This document shows positions 54,938 through 64,000 of a stretch of DNA of 64,000 nt, piece by piece. The position numbers and the translations under genes were made by a program. The DNA comes from Neoconidiobolus thromboides FSU 785 (Eukaryota > Entomophthoromycota > Entomophthoromycetes > Entomophthorales > Neoconidiobolaceae): assembly GCA_025603075.1 (NCBI GenBank), contig MU626290.1:62001-126000 (forward strand). Direction: 5' to 3'. Position 1 is the stretch's first letter. Every line of letters begins with the position of its first letter. The notes below the pieces were generated by a model. It searched no databases. It was not told the origin of the DNA and was given only the letters and a program-made list of their open reading frames with translations.

Positions 54938-57460
54938 ATGGTGAACTTAACTATGGACAACATTCGTGCTATGATGGGCAAGCCATCTAATATCCGTAAT
55001 GTGGCTGTTATAGGGCACGTTGACCACGGAAAATCTACATTGGTTGATTCTTTAATATCAAAGGCTAGAATCGTTCCAACAAATAATACTAGAAACACCA
55101 GTGGCACTGTCATCAGTCAAGATAAGCAAGATCAGTATAATACTAAATCTACTTCTACTCCTTTACACTTTGGATTGCCAGAGGAGAGTACGAAAATTAT
55201 TAACCAAGAAACAAATGGTGGTGAATTTTTGGTCAATCTAATTGAGCTGCCAGCATATACTAGCTTCTCAACAGGAATAGCTAATGCACTTCGAGTTACT
55301 GATGGCACCTTGGTTATTTTGGATTGTATCGATGGTTTATGTGTACAAACAGAAAGTACTTTACGTCTAGCTCTTACTGAAGCAATCAAGCCTATATTGG
55401 TCCTAAACAAATTAGATCGTGCTATATTTGAGCTTCAACTTGAAAAAGAAGAACTTTATCAATCTTTACGCCGTAGAATCGATAATTTCAATATAACTAT
55501 CTCTACCTATACTGATAATGAATCAGGAACTACTCGAGTTGATGCAAAAGATGGAACAGTTGCTTTTAGTTCTGGTCTTGGTGGATGGGCCTTTACTCTT
55601 CGTCAGTTTGCTGAAATCTATTATAAGAAATTTGGTGTCGATAAAGAAAAACTTATGAAAGTCCTTTGGGGCGACTATTATTATATCCCAGAGTCCAAAA
55701 GATGGATTAACAAAGCTAATGCTTCTGATAATAACTCCTTGGAGCGTAGTTTTAATATGTTAATTTTGGATCCTATTTATCGTATTTTTGACACAGTAAT
55801 GAATTCTAAACGCGGTGAGCTTGAAAATCTACTAGAAAGATTAAATATACAACTCAACAATGAAGAGAAAGAGTTAAATGGAAAGCCTTTACTTAATATA
55901 GTTATGCGTAAATTTCTACCTGCTTCTGATGCGCTGCTTGAGATGGCTGTCATTCATCTTCCATCACCTGTTACTGCTCAAAAGTATCGTGCTGCTACCC
56001 TTTATGAAGGACCAATTGATGACGAAGCCTGTACTGCTATTAGAAAATGTGATCCAAATGGCCCTTTAATGGCTTATATATCTAAAATGGTACCGATTTC
56101 TGATAGCGGCCGTTTCTATGCTTTTGGTCGTATTTTTTCAGGTACTGCTCGCTCAGGTCTTAAAGTGCGTATTCAAGGCCCTAACTATATCCCAGGTAAA
56201 GATGATGACCTTTTTATTAAACCTATTGAGAGTACTATCCTTGTGACAGGACATTATTTTGAGTCTATCGAGGATTGTCCAGCTGGTAACATTATTGGTT
56301 TTACTGGTGTTGATCAATTTCTTCTCAAATCTGGTACAATTACTACTTTAGAAACAGCTTTTAACATCAAAACTATGAAATTTTCTACTGCATCTGTAGT
56401 ACAAGTTGCTGTTGATGTTAAGAATCCTGATGATTTACCAAAGCTAATTGAAGGCCTTAAACGTTTATCCAAGTCTGACCCACTTGTACAATGCTTCACT
56501 TCTGAATCTGGTCAACATATTATTAGTGGTACCGGAGAGTTACACCTTGAAATGTCTATCGATGACCTTCAGAAAGAATATACTGGTGTACCTATTAAAG
56601 CTAGTGACTTATCTGTACAATATTGCGAAACAGTTCAAACTGAATCTCTAAAATCAAATTCATCTGAATCCCCAAACAACTATAACCGAATTTATATGAA
56701 AGTAGGGCCATTAGATATGTCTATTGTATCAGAGATTGAGAAAGGAAAAATTAGCTCAAAAGACGACGATGAAGCTATCTCTCGTTACCTTTTTGAGAAC
56801 CATGGTTGGGATATCAATGCTGGTCGTCGTATATGGTGTTTTGGTCCAGAAGATGCTGGAACTAACCTTTTAGTTGATGAAACTAAAGACATAACATACC
56901 TTTCTGAAATTAAGAATTCATGTAATAGTGCTTTTCAATGGGCGACCAAGGAAGGTGCTTTATGTGGGGAGAAGATGAGAGCCACATGTTTTAATATCAC
57001 TGACGCTGTACTACATGCTAATGCTATTCATCGTGGTGACGATCAAATTATTCCTATGTGCCGCCGTGTTATCCATGGATCACAGCTTAAAGCTGAGCCG
57101 ACATTACTTGAGCCTGTTTATTCGGTTGAGATTGAAGTTCCAAACGAGGTTTTAAGTAGTGCACAGTCACTAATATTAAAACGTCGTGGGTACATAGAAA
57201 ATATAGCTGAGGGCCCAGGTAATCTTGTCTCTATCCTTGAAGGTTACCTACCTGTCAGTGAGTCATTTGGTTTCCATGAAGCCTTAATTTCGAGTACCCG
57301 TGGTAGAGCTTTGCTAAAACTTACTTTTAGTCATTGGAATGTAGTTCCTGGTTCCATTTATGAACCTGGATTAGTATCCTCAATTATCTTTAAGATACGT
57401 GAACGCAAAGGGCTCAAACCAGAGATTCCATCGCCTAATGACTATTTGAATAAGCTATAA
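54938..57460 (+). CDS. divergent EF-2-like GTPase homolog with degraded G3 motif
   Basis: Single exon, 840 residues, the full length of eukaryotic elongation factor 2, intact from VNLTMDNIRAMM to DYLNKL. Domain order is EF-2: P-loop GHVDHGKSTL (26-35), NKLD (157-160), domain II SGTARSGLKVRIQGPNY, domain III LSKSDPLVQC and GTGELHLE, domain IV LHANAIHRGDDQIIP with His698 at the diphthamide position, domain V LPVSESFGF. Key losses: the G3 motif, DxPGH in EF-2, is ELPAY (103-107), so the Mg-linked Asp, the Gly and the catalytic His are all replaced; switch I is altered (KQDQYNTKST); and GGG after the diphthamide His is GDD in part (RGDDQ). A normal EF-2 must exist elsewhere. It is not Snu114 or Ria1/EFL1 by its N-terminus and length. 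Confidence 0.88.
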   Translation: MVNLTMDNIRAMMGKPSNIRNVAVIGHVDHGKSTLVDSLISKARIVPTNNTRNTSGTVISQDKQDQYNTKSTSTPLHFGLPEESTKIINQETNGGEFLVNLIELPAYTSFSTGIANALRVTDGTLVILDCIDGLCVQTESTLRLALTEAIKPILVLNKLDRAIFELQLEKEELYQSLRRRIDNFNITISTYTDNESGTTRVDAKDGTVAFSSGLGGWAFTLRQFAEIYYKKFGVDKEKLMKVLWGDYYYIPESKRWINKANASDNNSLERSFNMLILDPIYRIFDTVMNSKRGELENLLERLNIQLNNEEKELNGKPLLNIVMRKFLPASDALLEMAVIHLPSPVTAQKYRAATLYEGPIDDEACTAIRKCDPNGPLMAYISKMVPISDSGRFYAFGRIFSGTARSGLKVRIQGPNYIPGKDDDLFIKPIESTILVTGHYFESIEDCPAGNIIGFTGVDQFLLKSGTITTLETAFNIKTMKFSTASVVQVAVDVKNPDDLPKLIEGLKRLSKSDPLVQCFTSESGQHIISGTGELHLEMSIDDLQKEYTGVPIKASDLSVQYCETVQTESLKSNSSESPNNYNRIYMKVGPLDMSIVSEIEKGKISSKDDDEAISRYLFENHGWDINAGRRIWCFGPEDAGTNLLVDETKDITYLSEIKNSCNSAFQWATKEGALCGEKMRATCFNITDAVLHANAIHRGDDQIIPMCRRVIHGSQLKAEPTLLEPVYSVEIEVPNEVLSSAQSLILKRRGYIENIAEGPGNLVSILEGYLPVSESFGFHEALISSTRGRALLKLTFSHWNVVPGSIYEPGLVSSIIFKIRERKGLKPEIPSPNDYLNKL

Positions 57461-57515
57461 GCAAGTTTCAAAAATTTATTAATAGTTATAGCATTATAAA
57501 TAACTAGTAATTATA

Positions 57516-57622
57516 ATATGTGATGATGTTTTTTTTTGGCTTCATCACTTTTTTCATTTTTTAAGCATTATTGATCGGAAAGATTGTTAGTAAAGTCCTT
57601 AAACAAAAAATAAATCCCTATG
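57516..57622 (+). mobile_element. palindromic MITE, copy 18
   Basis: Ends ATATGTGATGATGTTTT and AATAAATCCCTATGT, 56 bp past the EF-2-like stop. Core diverged (AAGCATTATTGATCG). Confidence 0.78.
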
Positions 57623-58108
57623 TGCTACTAATAAAGCTTTAAAATATTTGCTCGACTTTAGACTTTTAAGTTAAACACATGATATATGGTATCTATAGAC
57701 ATCTGGCTATATTATTTGAATAAATATAAAATTGAGATGGACCTGAAGTAGAGCTATTAGTTCTATTTTTTTAATATTAAACCTTAAAATCTAGAATATA
57801 TCAAGGAAATTAAACTTGTTTATAAATAGTTGAAACTAAAAGGTATGGTAACAATAGCCTTAAGATATTTTTTATACAGGTAAAAGAACAGAATAGTAGA
57901 CTTGTGAAAGTATTTTAATTTATTTCATCTTTAGATTTAACAATGTGATATTACAATATCATTAATAACCATTGATTTATTCCCTATCAATAATTTTTAT
58001 CGATTGAATGAATTTTAACTAAATATCAGTTTTATAAAAAATAAAATTATTATCTCATAATTGACAAATAACTCAAATTCTATGAGAGTTCAGACGATTG
58101 TTTAAGCT

Positions 58109-58211
58109 ATATAGAGGTGTTTTTTTATTTTATTACTTTTTGCATCTTTTAAACACTATTTGAGCATAAAAATTGTTAGTAATTCTTAAACACAAAAATA
58201 TATCCCTATAT
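58109..58211 (+). mobile_element. palindromic MITE, copy 19
   Basis: Ends ATATAGAGGTGTTTTTTT and AATATATCCCTATAT. Interior TTGTTAGTAATTCTTAAACA resembles copy 6. Confidence 0.78.
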
Positions 58212-58346
58212 ACTAACTTAATACAGAATAAAATTTAAAATTAAGTACTGACTACATAATAAATACTAAATAAGTAACAAATGAGTTGTTCTTAAACTTT
58301 TATTTTAATTAATTTATGAAAAATTAATACTAAGTCTATTACAAAT

Positions 58347-60602
58347 TCACGAGTTTCTTAAACCTCTATGATTACCATTTGCATTAACTTGAGAATTTGG
58401 ACCTCTAATTTGAGACAAGTTGGTGTTCGAAGAGGTATTCTGTCTATTAGGATTGAACAGAGCTTCATTAGCCAAAAATTTATAATTAAGTATCTCTAAC
58501 AATCTTATAGTTTCATCAAGTCCATCCCATGATGAATAGGCATCCTTATTGGAATTTTTAGACTTTAATTTCTTTAATTCATAAGTTGTTTCCATTAAAC
58601 ATATCCCAAGCTCATAATATAACTCTGTATTAATAGCATTAACGCATTTTATGAAATCACTCCAATTGGTTTCATCTGATAATCTTTTAACTAATAGTTT
58701 AAAGAACACTACCCCTTCTTTATTGTTTTCAGTAAATAGCTGTACTAAAGTTTGATGGTCAAACTTATTATGTTGGAAATACCTTAATATCAAATAGTCT
58801 GGTTTACATAATTCATTTAATTTAGTAACCAATTCTCTAAAATACATATTAAATACCATAAATAGAGAATATCAGCTACCAATTACCTTTCATTTTCTAT
58901 TTGGTATTCGGGACTATTGAATATCTTTTTGATATTTTCATCGATATGAATCAGAATAACTAATAGCGTATACAAAGAAGGTTCGGATACTAAAAATAAA
59001 AAGAATAACGAATTGAATTCTTTTTCGATCGAAAATACAGTTGGATCATTTTTAATATTAATTACTTTGGTTATATATTCTCCTAATTTATGTATTTGAT
59101 CTCTCAGTTCTGGTGAAGATTTAGTTCGTTCATCCAGTTGATGATGTAAATACACTCGTATTCCAGTTGCTCCCGTTAATATTGCCATTCTTGTATTTTC
59201 ATAGTCAAATAATTCATCTTTATCTAATTCCTGACTTTTGATTGTGATAAATCCACATGTTGCTTCTTCATTGTATTTAAGCCATTTCTCAGTATCCATC
59301 ACTTCTGTCACTCTACTTACATATCTAGTTAAACATGTCAAGACCAATTCCCACTAAAAAATAGATTAAACTAAATTTGTAGTACTATCTTGCAGGTACT
59401 TACCACCGAGAATTTTACTAAGGTACTATGGACTAGTATATCACATAATTCCAATCTTTTGCGGTTGATATATCTAATATCCCATACATCTCGATCAACC
59501 TTATATTTATTATAAATAATACTATTCATATAAGATAAATTACCATCTTCTTTGAAAAATTCTTTATATGACTCCCACTTTCATCTGAAAGGAAAGGTGT
59601 TTTCTTGTTTAAATCGATGGAAAACATCAAAAAATAATACTCTAAATCTGGGAATTTGACCTAATAAAAAGTATTAAATTACATTACTCAATAGAAATGC
59701 AAGTTTACCAATAGGTCCTCAAAAACTTGTATTAAAGAATTGCAATTCAGTTTTAAATGTAAATTTCTCAACAATTGCCCATATCCATATTTGGGATCGC
59801 TATATACTAATTGTTGATGTCGATTTTTACGAAAATATTTTAGAATCAAATGATATAAGCTTAATCCGTTTTTTATAGTACTATTAATATTAGTTTTATT
59901 AACATCAATTTTGGCTCTTTCTTTATCTATAATAACATCTGGCCTTATTTCACCTCGCATAGCATAAAATACATTATACAATATTGGTTGACAGTGGTAC
60001 TTAAATTTTTGTTAGTATGAATTTATTGCTTGCTTTATACTACTGAATTTTACTTCATTTCCAGACAAGCCAACATTTACCACAATAAATTGATAAATCA
60101 ACCGAACTGAAGCATAATTCAAAAACTTATCTGAAGTTAATAACCAAATATAAGGCTGATATGAAAATAAACAATGAGTAAATAATAATAGAATTATATT
60201 ACTAGCCGCATCATTAACTCCTTTAATTGCTTTTCTTTTTGTTTAATACAAAACTCCCAAAACTCTTTTCCTTTATTTTTTTGCTTCAAAAATAGCTCAA
60301 TGTTACCCAAGTAGACTATCAACTTAGTTTCAGCTAACTCCTTTCCTTCTACTTCTTGGAAATAGCTTTTTGATTCTTCTATGTATTCATTGATATACTT
60401 AGTAATGATCTAAACCTTGTTAATTTATTACTACTTCTTAGACTAAGCCATTTACCTCATACGAATAATCAACTAAACATTCTAAATAGCTTTTTTCATC
60501 AAAATCGTTTAAGTTTTTATATTCAAAATACGATTTTAATACATCTTCTTTAGAATACTTTTTCCCATTTTTAATTTCCTGATTTCTACCTTCATCACTC
60601 AT
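58347..60602 (-). CDS. large helical protein of unknown function, apparent 1-nt frameshift
   Basis: Exons 60456-60602, 60203-60409, 60054-60155, 59709-59999, 59404-59660, 58887-59353 and 58347-58836 would give 653 residues if one base is restored in exon 5. I do not recognise it. It is all-helical, Leu/Asn/Glu-rich, possibly ARM/HEAT-like: DVLKSYFEYKNLNDF, PYIWLLTSDKFLNYASVRL, YHCQPILYNVFYAMRG, WELVLTCLTRYVSRVTEV, TGIRVYLHHQLDERT and LLEILNYKFLANEALFNP; the tail is Asn/Ser-rich. Intron 3 has a perfect TACTAAC branch point. Exon 5 has in-phase borders but 257 nt: SDE and WESYKEFFKEDGN lie in different frames near 59575-59583. Sequence error, or a damaged gene. Confidence 0.65.
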
Positions 60603-60711
60603 TTGTTGCTAATTTTTATAAAAATGATCTTTTTAAAAAGCAAACTTTTTAAGTTGATGTTTATTAGTTTTTTTTTAAAATTTATATTTTATAGCTCCAT
60701 ACAACCAACAA

Positions 60712-60793
60712 GTCAATTTGGCCGAGCGGTCTAAGGCGTTGCACTTAAGATGCAATCTCGAGAGAGGCGTGGGTTCGAACCCCACAGTTGACA
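60712..60793 (+). tRNA. tRNA-Leu (anticodon UAA)
   Basis: Cloverleaf folds: acceptor GTCAATT pairs with AGTTGAC, the D arm carries GGCCGAGCGGTCTAAGGC, the anticodon stem TTGCA/TGCAA closes loop CTTAAGA with anticodon TAA, a long variable arm (TCTCGAGAGAGGCG region) marks a class II tRNA, and GGGTTCGAACCCC is the T arm. No intron. It reads UUA, the commonest Leu codon in this AT-rich genome. Box A is TGGCCGAGCGG and box B GGTTCGAAC. T runs at 60794-60797 and 60809-60813 could end pol III transcription. Confidence 0.95.
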
Positions 60794-61258
60794 TTTTATA
60801 CCAGTCCCTTTTTCCTCCAATATGGGGATGTATTCAAGAATTTACTAACAATTTTTCCACGTAAAATAGAGCTTAAAAGATGAAAAAGCAATGAGGCAAA
60901 AAAAAACATCCCTATGTTGTAAATCTATAAATTATCCTTTTACTTAATTTAAAAGCATTGACAAAATCAAATGAATTATATATTCTGGTAATAAACTTTA
61001 ATCTCAAGATGTAAATCATTTATTAGATTATATTACAATAAAGTAGTATTATGTTTCCTAATTCATCAATTTCATAAAAAGTAAATCCAAAGAATATAAA
61101 AAATAAAGTGAAAAAGTTAAATAATTATAACTAATCTTAATAGCAATTTATTAACTTTACATCAAACCTATTCTACTTTTACTTTAGATTACTATAAACG
61201 TTAGTAAAAATAACACCAAGTTATTAACCATGTGCTGCTTCCATTTAGTACCCTTGCA
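60794..61258. other. intergenic with one MITE copy
   Basis: Spacer between the tRNA and the kinase gene's 3' end. Palindromic element copy 20 starts 27 bp after the tRNA. Confidence 0.45.
60820..60915 (-). mobile_element. palindromic MITE, copy 20
   Basis: Ends ATATGGGGATGTATTCAAG and AACATCCCTAT; a short internal deletion near the left end makes it 96 bp. Immediately downstream of tRNA-Leu. Confidence 0.82.
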
Positions 61259-62623
61259 TTAAATTTCTAAATTATAATGTTCTTCTTGAATATTAGGCAA
61301 AATTAAGAACACATCCGTACCATATCCTTCCAATGATTGCAGCTCTAAACCTCCTCCAAAATACTCAGCATAAACTTTTGTCATAGGTAATCCTAATAAA
61401 TAATATTAAAAGGAATTTTGGATCATAATTTTATTAATCTCACCATATCCTAAACCAGCTATATATATTAAAAAATAACAATAAATAAAATAATCAAAAT
61501 AAAATAAAATAAAAGTTACCCATTGGACCACCAATACCCGCTTGCATTGAAAGTTTACTTTGTACACTAAATATTGAGTCATCTTCATTATCTAGACTAG
61601 GTACCGTTGTGTATGAATACTTAAATATATTCTTAAGATCTGATGATGGAATACCACCTCCCTGATCTCTAATTCTAATACAGATATGTGATTTTTCTTG
61701 TGAAAATGTTATAGCTACCGGCGGCATTTCCCTATCGTCATTCTTCTTCTTTTGATAGCATTCTACTGTTGCCCTAAAAGCATTCTTTAACAATTCAATA
61801 GCAATATATTCCAAATGAATAGGTGCGTATTTAAATTTAGCATCTGTATGTCCATCATATATTACTTCAGGTGATTCACCATAATTTACTTCGCATATTT
61901 GTGACACCTGATTAACCACTGACTTGAATAACTGATATGGCGACAATTTTGTATTCATAATACCAACATAATCTGGATGAGATTCTTGATGTAAAGCCAA
62001 ATGTTGTTCAGCAATCAAACGAATACTGATACGTGCTCTTATCATTTCATTTAGAAAATTATCGATCTCTTCTTGTTTTAAATAAGGTTGACACTCTCTA
62101 AACCCTTGTGCTAATTTTGGGATTACATCCGCATGGCTTTCTACTAAATTTAATAACTGCTCTGTAAATTTTTTATCTTGTTCTGCAGAATAAATCGAGG
62201 GCTGTCTTCTCAAAGTTTCAAATGAATCATAATATAGCTTATAAACTGTAGACAAATGTGGATTCAATCCTACTATATATGGTAAACTTTGAAATGCTAA
62301 TACTCGTTTTGCTAACCTTGGGGTTAGCTCATTTAATGTATATTGTCCTGATTGGATCAATTTTTCTTGTTCTAATGGTGGCCTTCCAAACTGCAATAAA
62401 TCTTGTAGTCTTACTGTACCTATATTTTTACTTCCATACTAGCAAAGGAATAAATATTAGTAAAATTTAAATCTTTAAATGCATTTACTTTTGGCACTTC
62501 TTGATCATAAAATGAGACGACTTTTTGAGGTGATTTATAACTTCTCGTTTGTTGTATTATATTTGTTGCTAATAATCCTTTTGTTATTTTATTAACTTTA
62601 GTTGGTATTACCCGCAATCTCAT
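61259..62623 (-). CDS. mitochondrial alpha-ketoacid dehydrogenase kinase (BCKDK/PDK family)
   Basis: Exons 62489-62623, 61520-62438, 61444-61458 and 61259-61392 give 400 residues. It phosphorylates and silences the E1 subunit of branched-chain ketoacid or pyruvate dehydrogenase in the matrix. Mitochondrial N-terminus ([23 protein letters not shown]). Then [29 protein letters not shown], the helical bundle with [17 protein letters not shown], and the GHKL ATPase: N box [11 protein letters not shown]1 [10 protein letters not shown]2 [20 protein letters not shown]. The 15-nt exon supplies AGLGY between GPM and GLPM. Whether it acts on PDH or BCKDH is unresolved; several residues favour BCKDK. 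Confidence 0.9.
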
Positions 62624-63103
62624 ATTAAAAAGATAAAAGTTATAAAAGTTTTATTTCTATCTTATGTGACGTTGGATTAAGTCACTCTTTTTTGCAAGAA
62701 ACTTGCAAGTTTTTTGCACATTTGTTTGTTAATTAATCCGAAATTTTTAGTGAATTTTATCTTGACTCATTCTAATTAAATATTACTCCTTAAACTTTAA
62801 TTTTATAAATAGCAATAACTTAAAATAAATTTTGAACTTGCTACCTTTTTGAATGCTAATTGAATATTCATAATTATAAATTGTATTCAAGTGCCAGCAC
62901 AGCATATCTATTAACAACATAAATTTATTAGCATATATCACTATAGATAATAAATACATACTCTGAAAATTTCAAGATAATATTCTTTAAATATTTATTA
63001 AAATTTAAATTTTAAAAATTAACAAATTTTTATTAATTAAAATATTAATTTTTTGATTACAAGTATAATAAGTTAGTAGTATAGATAAATGAAATTTCAT
63101 GAT
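62624..63103. other. intergenic, no gene seen
   Basis: AT-rich spacer between two minus-strand genes; nothing recognisable. Confidence 0.4.
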
Positions 63104-64000
63104 TTAAGGATGATCCTTTCTATAGTCAGCTATTAATCCAATAACAGCATCAATTGACCCAAAGATAACACAAACAACGGCAACAACTAAAATGAGAGCA
63201 ATCCAAAGGTATTCATACCAAGGACGTCCACGGATACCGAAAAGCTTAAGATGACAAAGGGTAGGCACTAAAAAGATCAACATACATTCAGAGATAGCAC
63301 CAACTAAAGACATAAGATTTCCAAAGTATGGAATAACATTACCAATAACCACTAATACAACAACAATAAAAGTACGTAAAACTAAACGGCAAATAAATTC
63401 TTTAAATTTTCCAAGTTTTTCAACATTAATGTTTAACCATCTCTCAATTTCTAAAGCAAAGGAGCATAAAAACACAGGTGATGCACATAATACGTGGCAA
63501 GAAATCAAAATAACAGCAGCAGTTTTAGCATTGACATCAGGGAGATTTTTGAAAATTGGAGATAAAGTTTGATCTCCATAAACATAATAACATACACCAG
63601 CAATAAGAGCGTATAAAACAAGGGCAGTGGCAGTGGCAGCAACTAAAATATAGTTCCAATGTTCTGGTTTTTTCATAGAACGATAAACATGTGGGTAAAC
63701 AACAGTACCACCATAAGAGAAACAAATAGTTGAGAGAGCAATTGGGATACCAGTCCAATTTACATCTTCATAAACTGGAGCTTTGGTGATATTTGGGAGA
63801 TCCATGATACCTAAGGTAACTGAAACAATAACTACAACTACGGTTGATAATGTACCAAACACTGAAATTAAAGCAACTTCTTGAATTGTTTTAAGTAATA
63901 CGAATGGAACCCAAACAATAAGACCCGCTATTATAATCCACCAAACTTGACTAATTTCATTTCCATTGGCATCAGCAATACTTTTAAAGTTGGTACCAGC
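63104..64000 (-). CDS. amino acid transporter, AAAP/AVT family (C-terminal part, cut by right edge)
   Basis: Open frame from the right edge (64000) to the stop, 298 residues, without intron. Membrane protein with about seven visible helices, such as VWWIIIAGLIVWVPFVLL, STVVVVIVSVTLGIM, ALVLYALIAGVCYYVYG and LIFLVPTLCHLKLF. Family hallmarks: a helix with STICFSYGGTVVYPHVYRSM, typical of the amino acid/auxin permease family (PF01490) of vacuolar Avt-type transporters, and IERWL in the loop before helix 8. Its C-rich codons suggest strong expression. The N-terminal helices lie beyond the window, so subtype and direction of transport cannot be told. Confidence 0.88.
   Translation of the reverse strand, partial: AGTNFKSIADANGNEISQVWWIIIAGLIVWVPFVLLKTIQEVALISVFGTLSTVVVVIVSVTLGIMDLPNITKAPVYEDVNWTGIPIALSTICFSYGGTVVYPHVYRSMKKPEHWNYILVAATATALVLYALIAGVCYYVYGDQTLSPIFKNLPDVNAKTAAVILISCHVLCASPVFLCSFALEIERWLNINVEKLGKFKEFICRLVLRTFIVVVLVVIGNVIPYFGNLMSLVGAISECMLIFLVPTLCHLKLFGIRGRPWYEYLWIALILVVAVVCVIFGSIDAVIGLIADYRKDHP

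Larger units (their letters stand above)
57461..58346. other. convergent intergenic region with two MITE copies
   Basis: 3' flanks of the EF-2-like gene and the 58347-60602 gene; contains palindromic element copies 18 and 19. Confidence 0.45.

Noticed and set aside
54938-57460. Calling this gene canonical EF-2, Snu114 or Ria1/EFL1
   Set aside because: The G3 motif is lost, which rules out a normal EF-2. There is no acidic N-terminal extension as in Snu114 and no large insert as in EFL1.
9229-60915. CRISPR-like repeat array
   Set aside because: The repeats are scattered over 51 kb in both orientations, with no regular spacers, in a eukaryotic contig.
62420-62480. A 20-nt intron (62441-62460 region) joining the first two kinase exons
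   Set aside because: A normal intron from donor 62488 with a CTAAT branch point gives [13 protein letters not shown], a better family match.
1-64000. Assignment to Dictyostelium because of the high A+T
   Set aside because: Poly-Asn/Gln tracts are nearly absent, and fungal families (Kch1/Prm6, Ssh4/Ear1, Rtg2, ATP17) plus a class A-like receptor argue for a fungus.

Overview
This is a strongly AT-rich, intron-rich nuclear contig from a fungus. Fungal hallmarks are a Kch1/Prm6-type membrane protein, an Ssh4/Ear1-type SPRY protein with PPxY motifs, an Rtg2-like Ppx/GppA protein and ATP17-type ATP synthase subunit f. A rhodopsin-like seven-helix receptor, very short introns and micro-exons, a SUV39-type chromodomain methyltransferase and very AT-rich spacers fit an early-diverging lineage such as Entomophthoromycotina (Conidiobolus-like). 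That placement is inference. Most genes were rebuilt by hand from GT..AG introns of about 45-85 nt, often with a CTAAT branch point. Nearly every model closes in frame and ends where its family should.

Layout. 1-8.5 kb: 5' part of an alpha-actinin gene (-), a small orphan (+), Ssh4/Ear1-like adaptor (+), glutathione peroxidase (+), stand-alone RRM protein (-), transaldolase (+). 10-12.2 kb: SUV39/Clr4-type H3K9 methyltransferase (-). 13.7-19.6 kb: mitoribosomal bS18m (-), ThiD-type HMP kinase (-), ATP synthase subunit f (+), TMEM70-like protein (-), a complex I B15-like subunit (+), RRM-AlkB tRNA hydroxylase (+). 19.6-21 kb: mitochondrial oxodicarboxylate carrier (-). 21-26 kb: gene-free, repeat-filled block. 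26-33.5 kb: V-ATPase subunit c (+), F-box/LRR protein (-), two tandem pyrimidine 5'-nucleotidases (-), TFIIH p34/Tfb4 (+). 34.4-42.6 kb: coiled-coil protein (+), ATG12 (-), Rtg2-like protein (+), mitoribosomal uL22m (+), MIT-domain protein (+). 43.9-51.8 kb: GPCR (+), small secreted peptide (+), PRP31 (+), Kch1-like protein (-), alpha/beta hydrolase (-). 54.9-64 kb: intact but divergent intronless EF-2 paralog (+), helical protein with an apparent one-base frameshift (-), tRNA-Leu(UAA) (+), mitochondrial BCKDK/PDK-family kinase (-), amino acid transporter cut by the right edge (-).

There are no operons. Neighbours are mostly unrelated housekeeping genes, with a cluster of mitochondrial functions at 13.7-21 kb whose promoters often carry CCAAT boxes.

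The two strongest unexplained signals are these. (1) A family of about 105-bp interrupted palindromes, 20 copies, 10 in each orientation, all between genes, with ends TATGGGGATG / CATCCCCATA and a central AGCGCT: a MITE family new to me. (2) An 840-codon EF-2-like gene in which the GTPase G3 motif DxPGH has become ELPAY and the loop after the diphthamide histidine has changed from GGG to GDD, while the P-loop, NKxD and the histidine itself remain.
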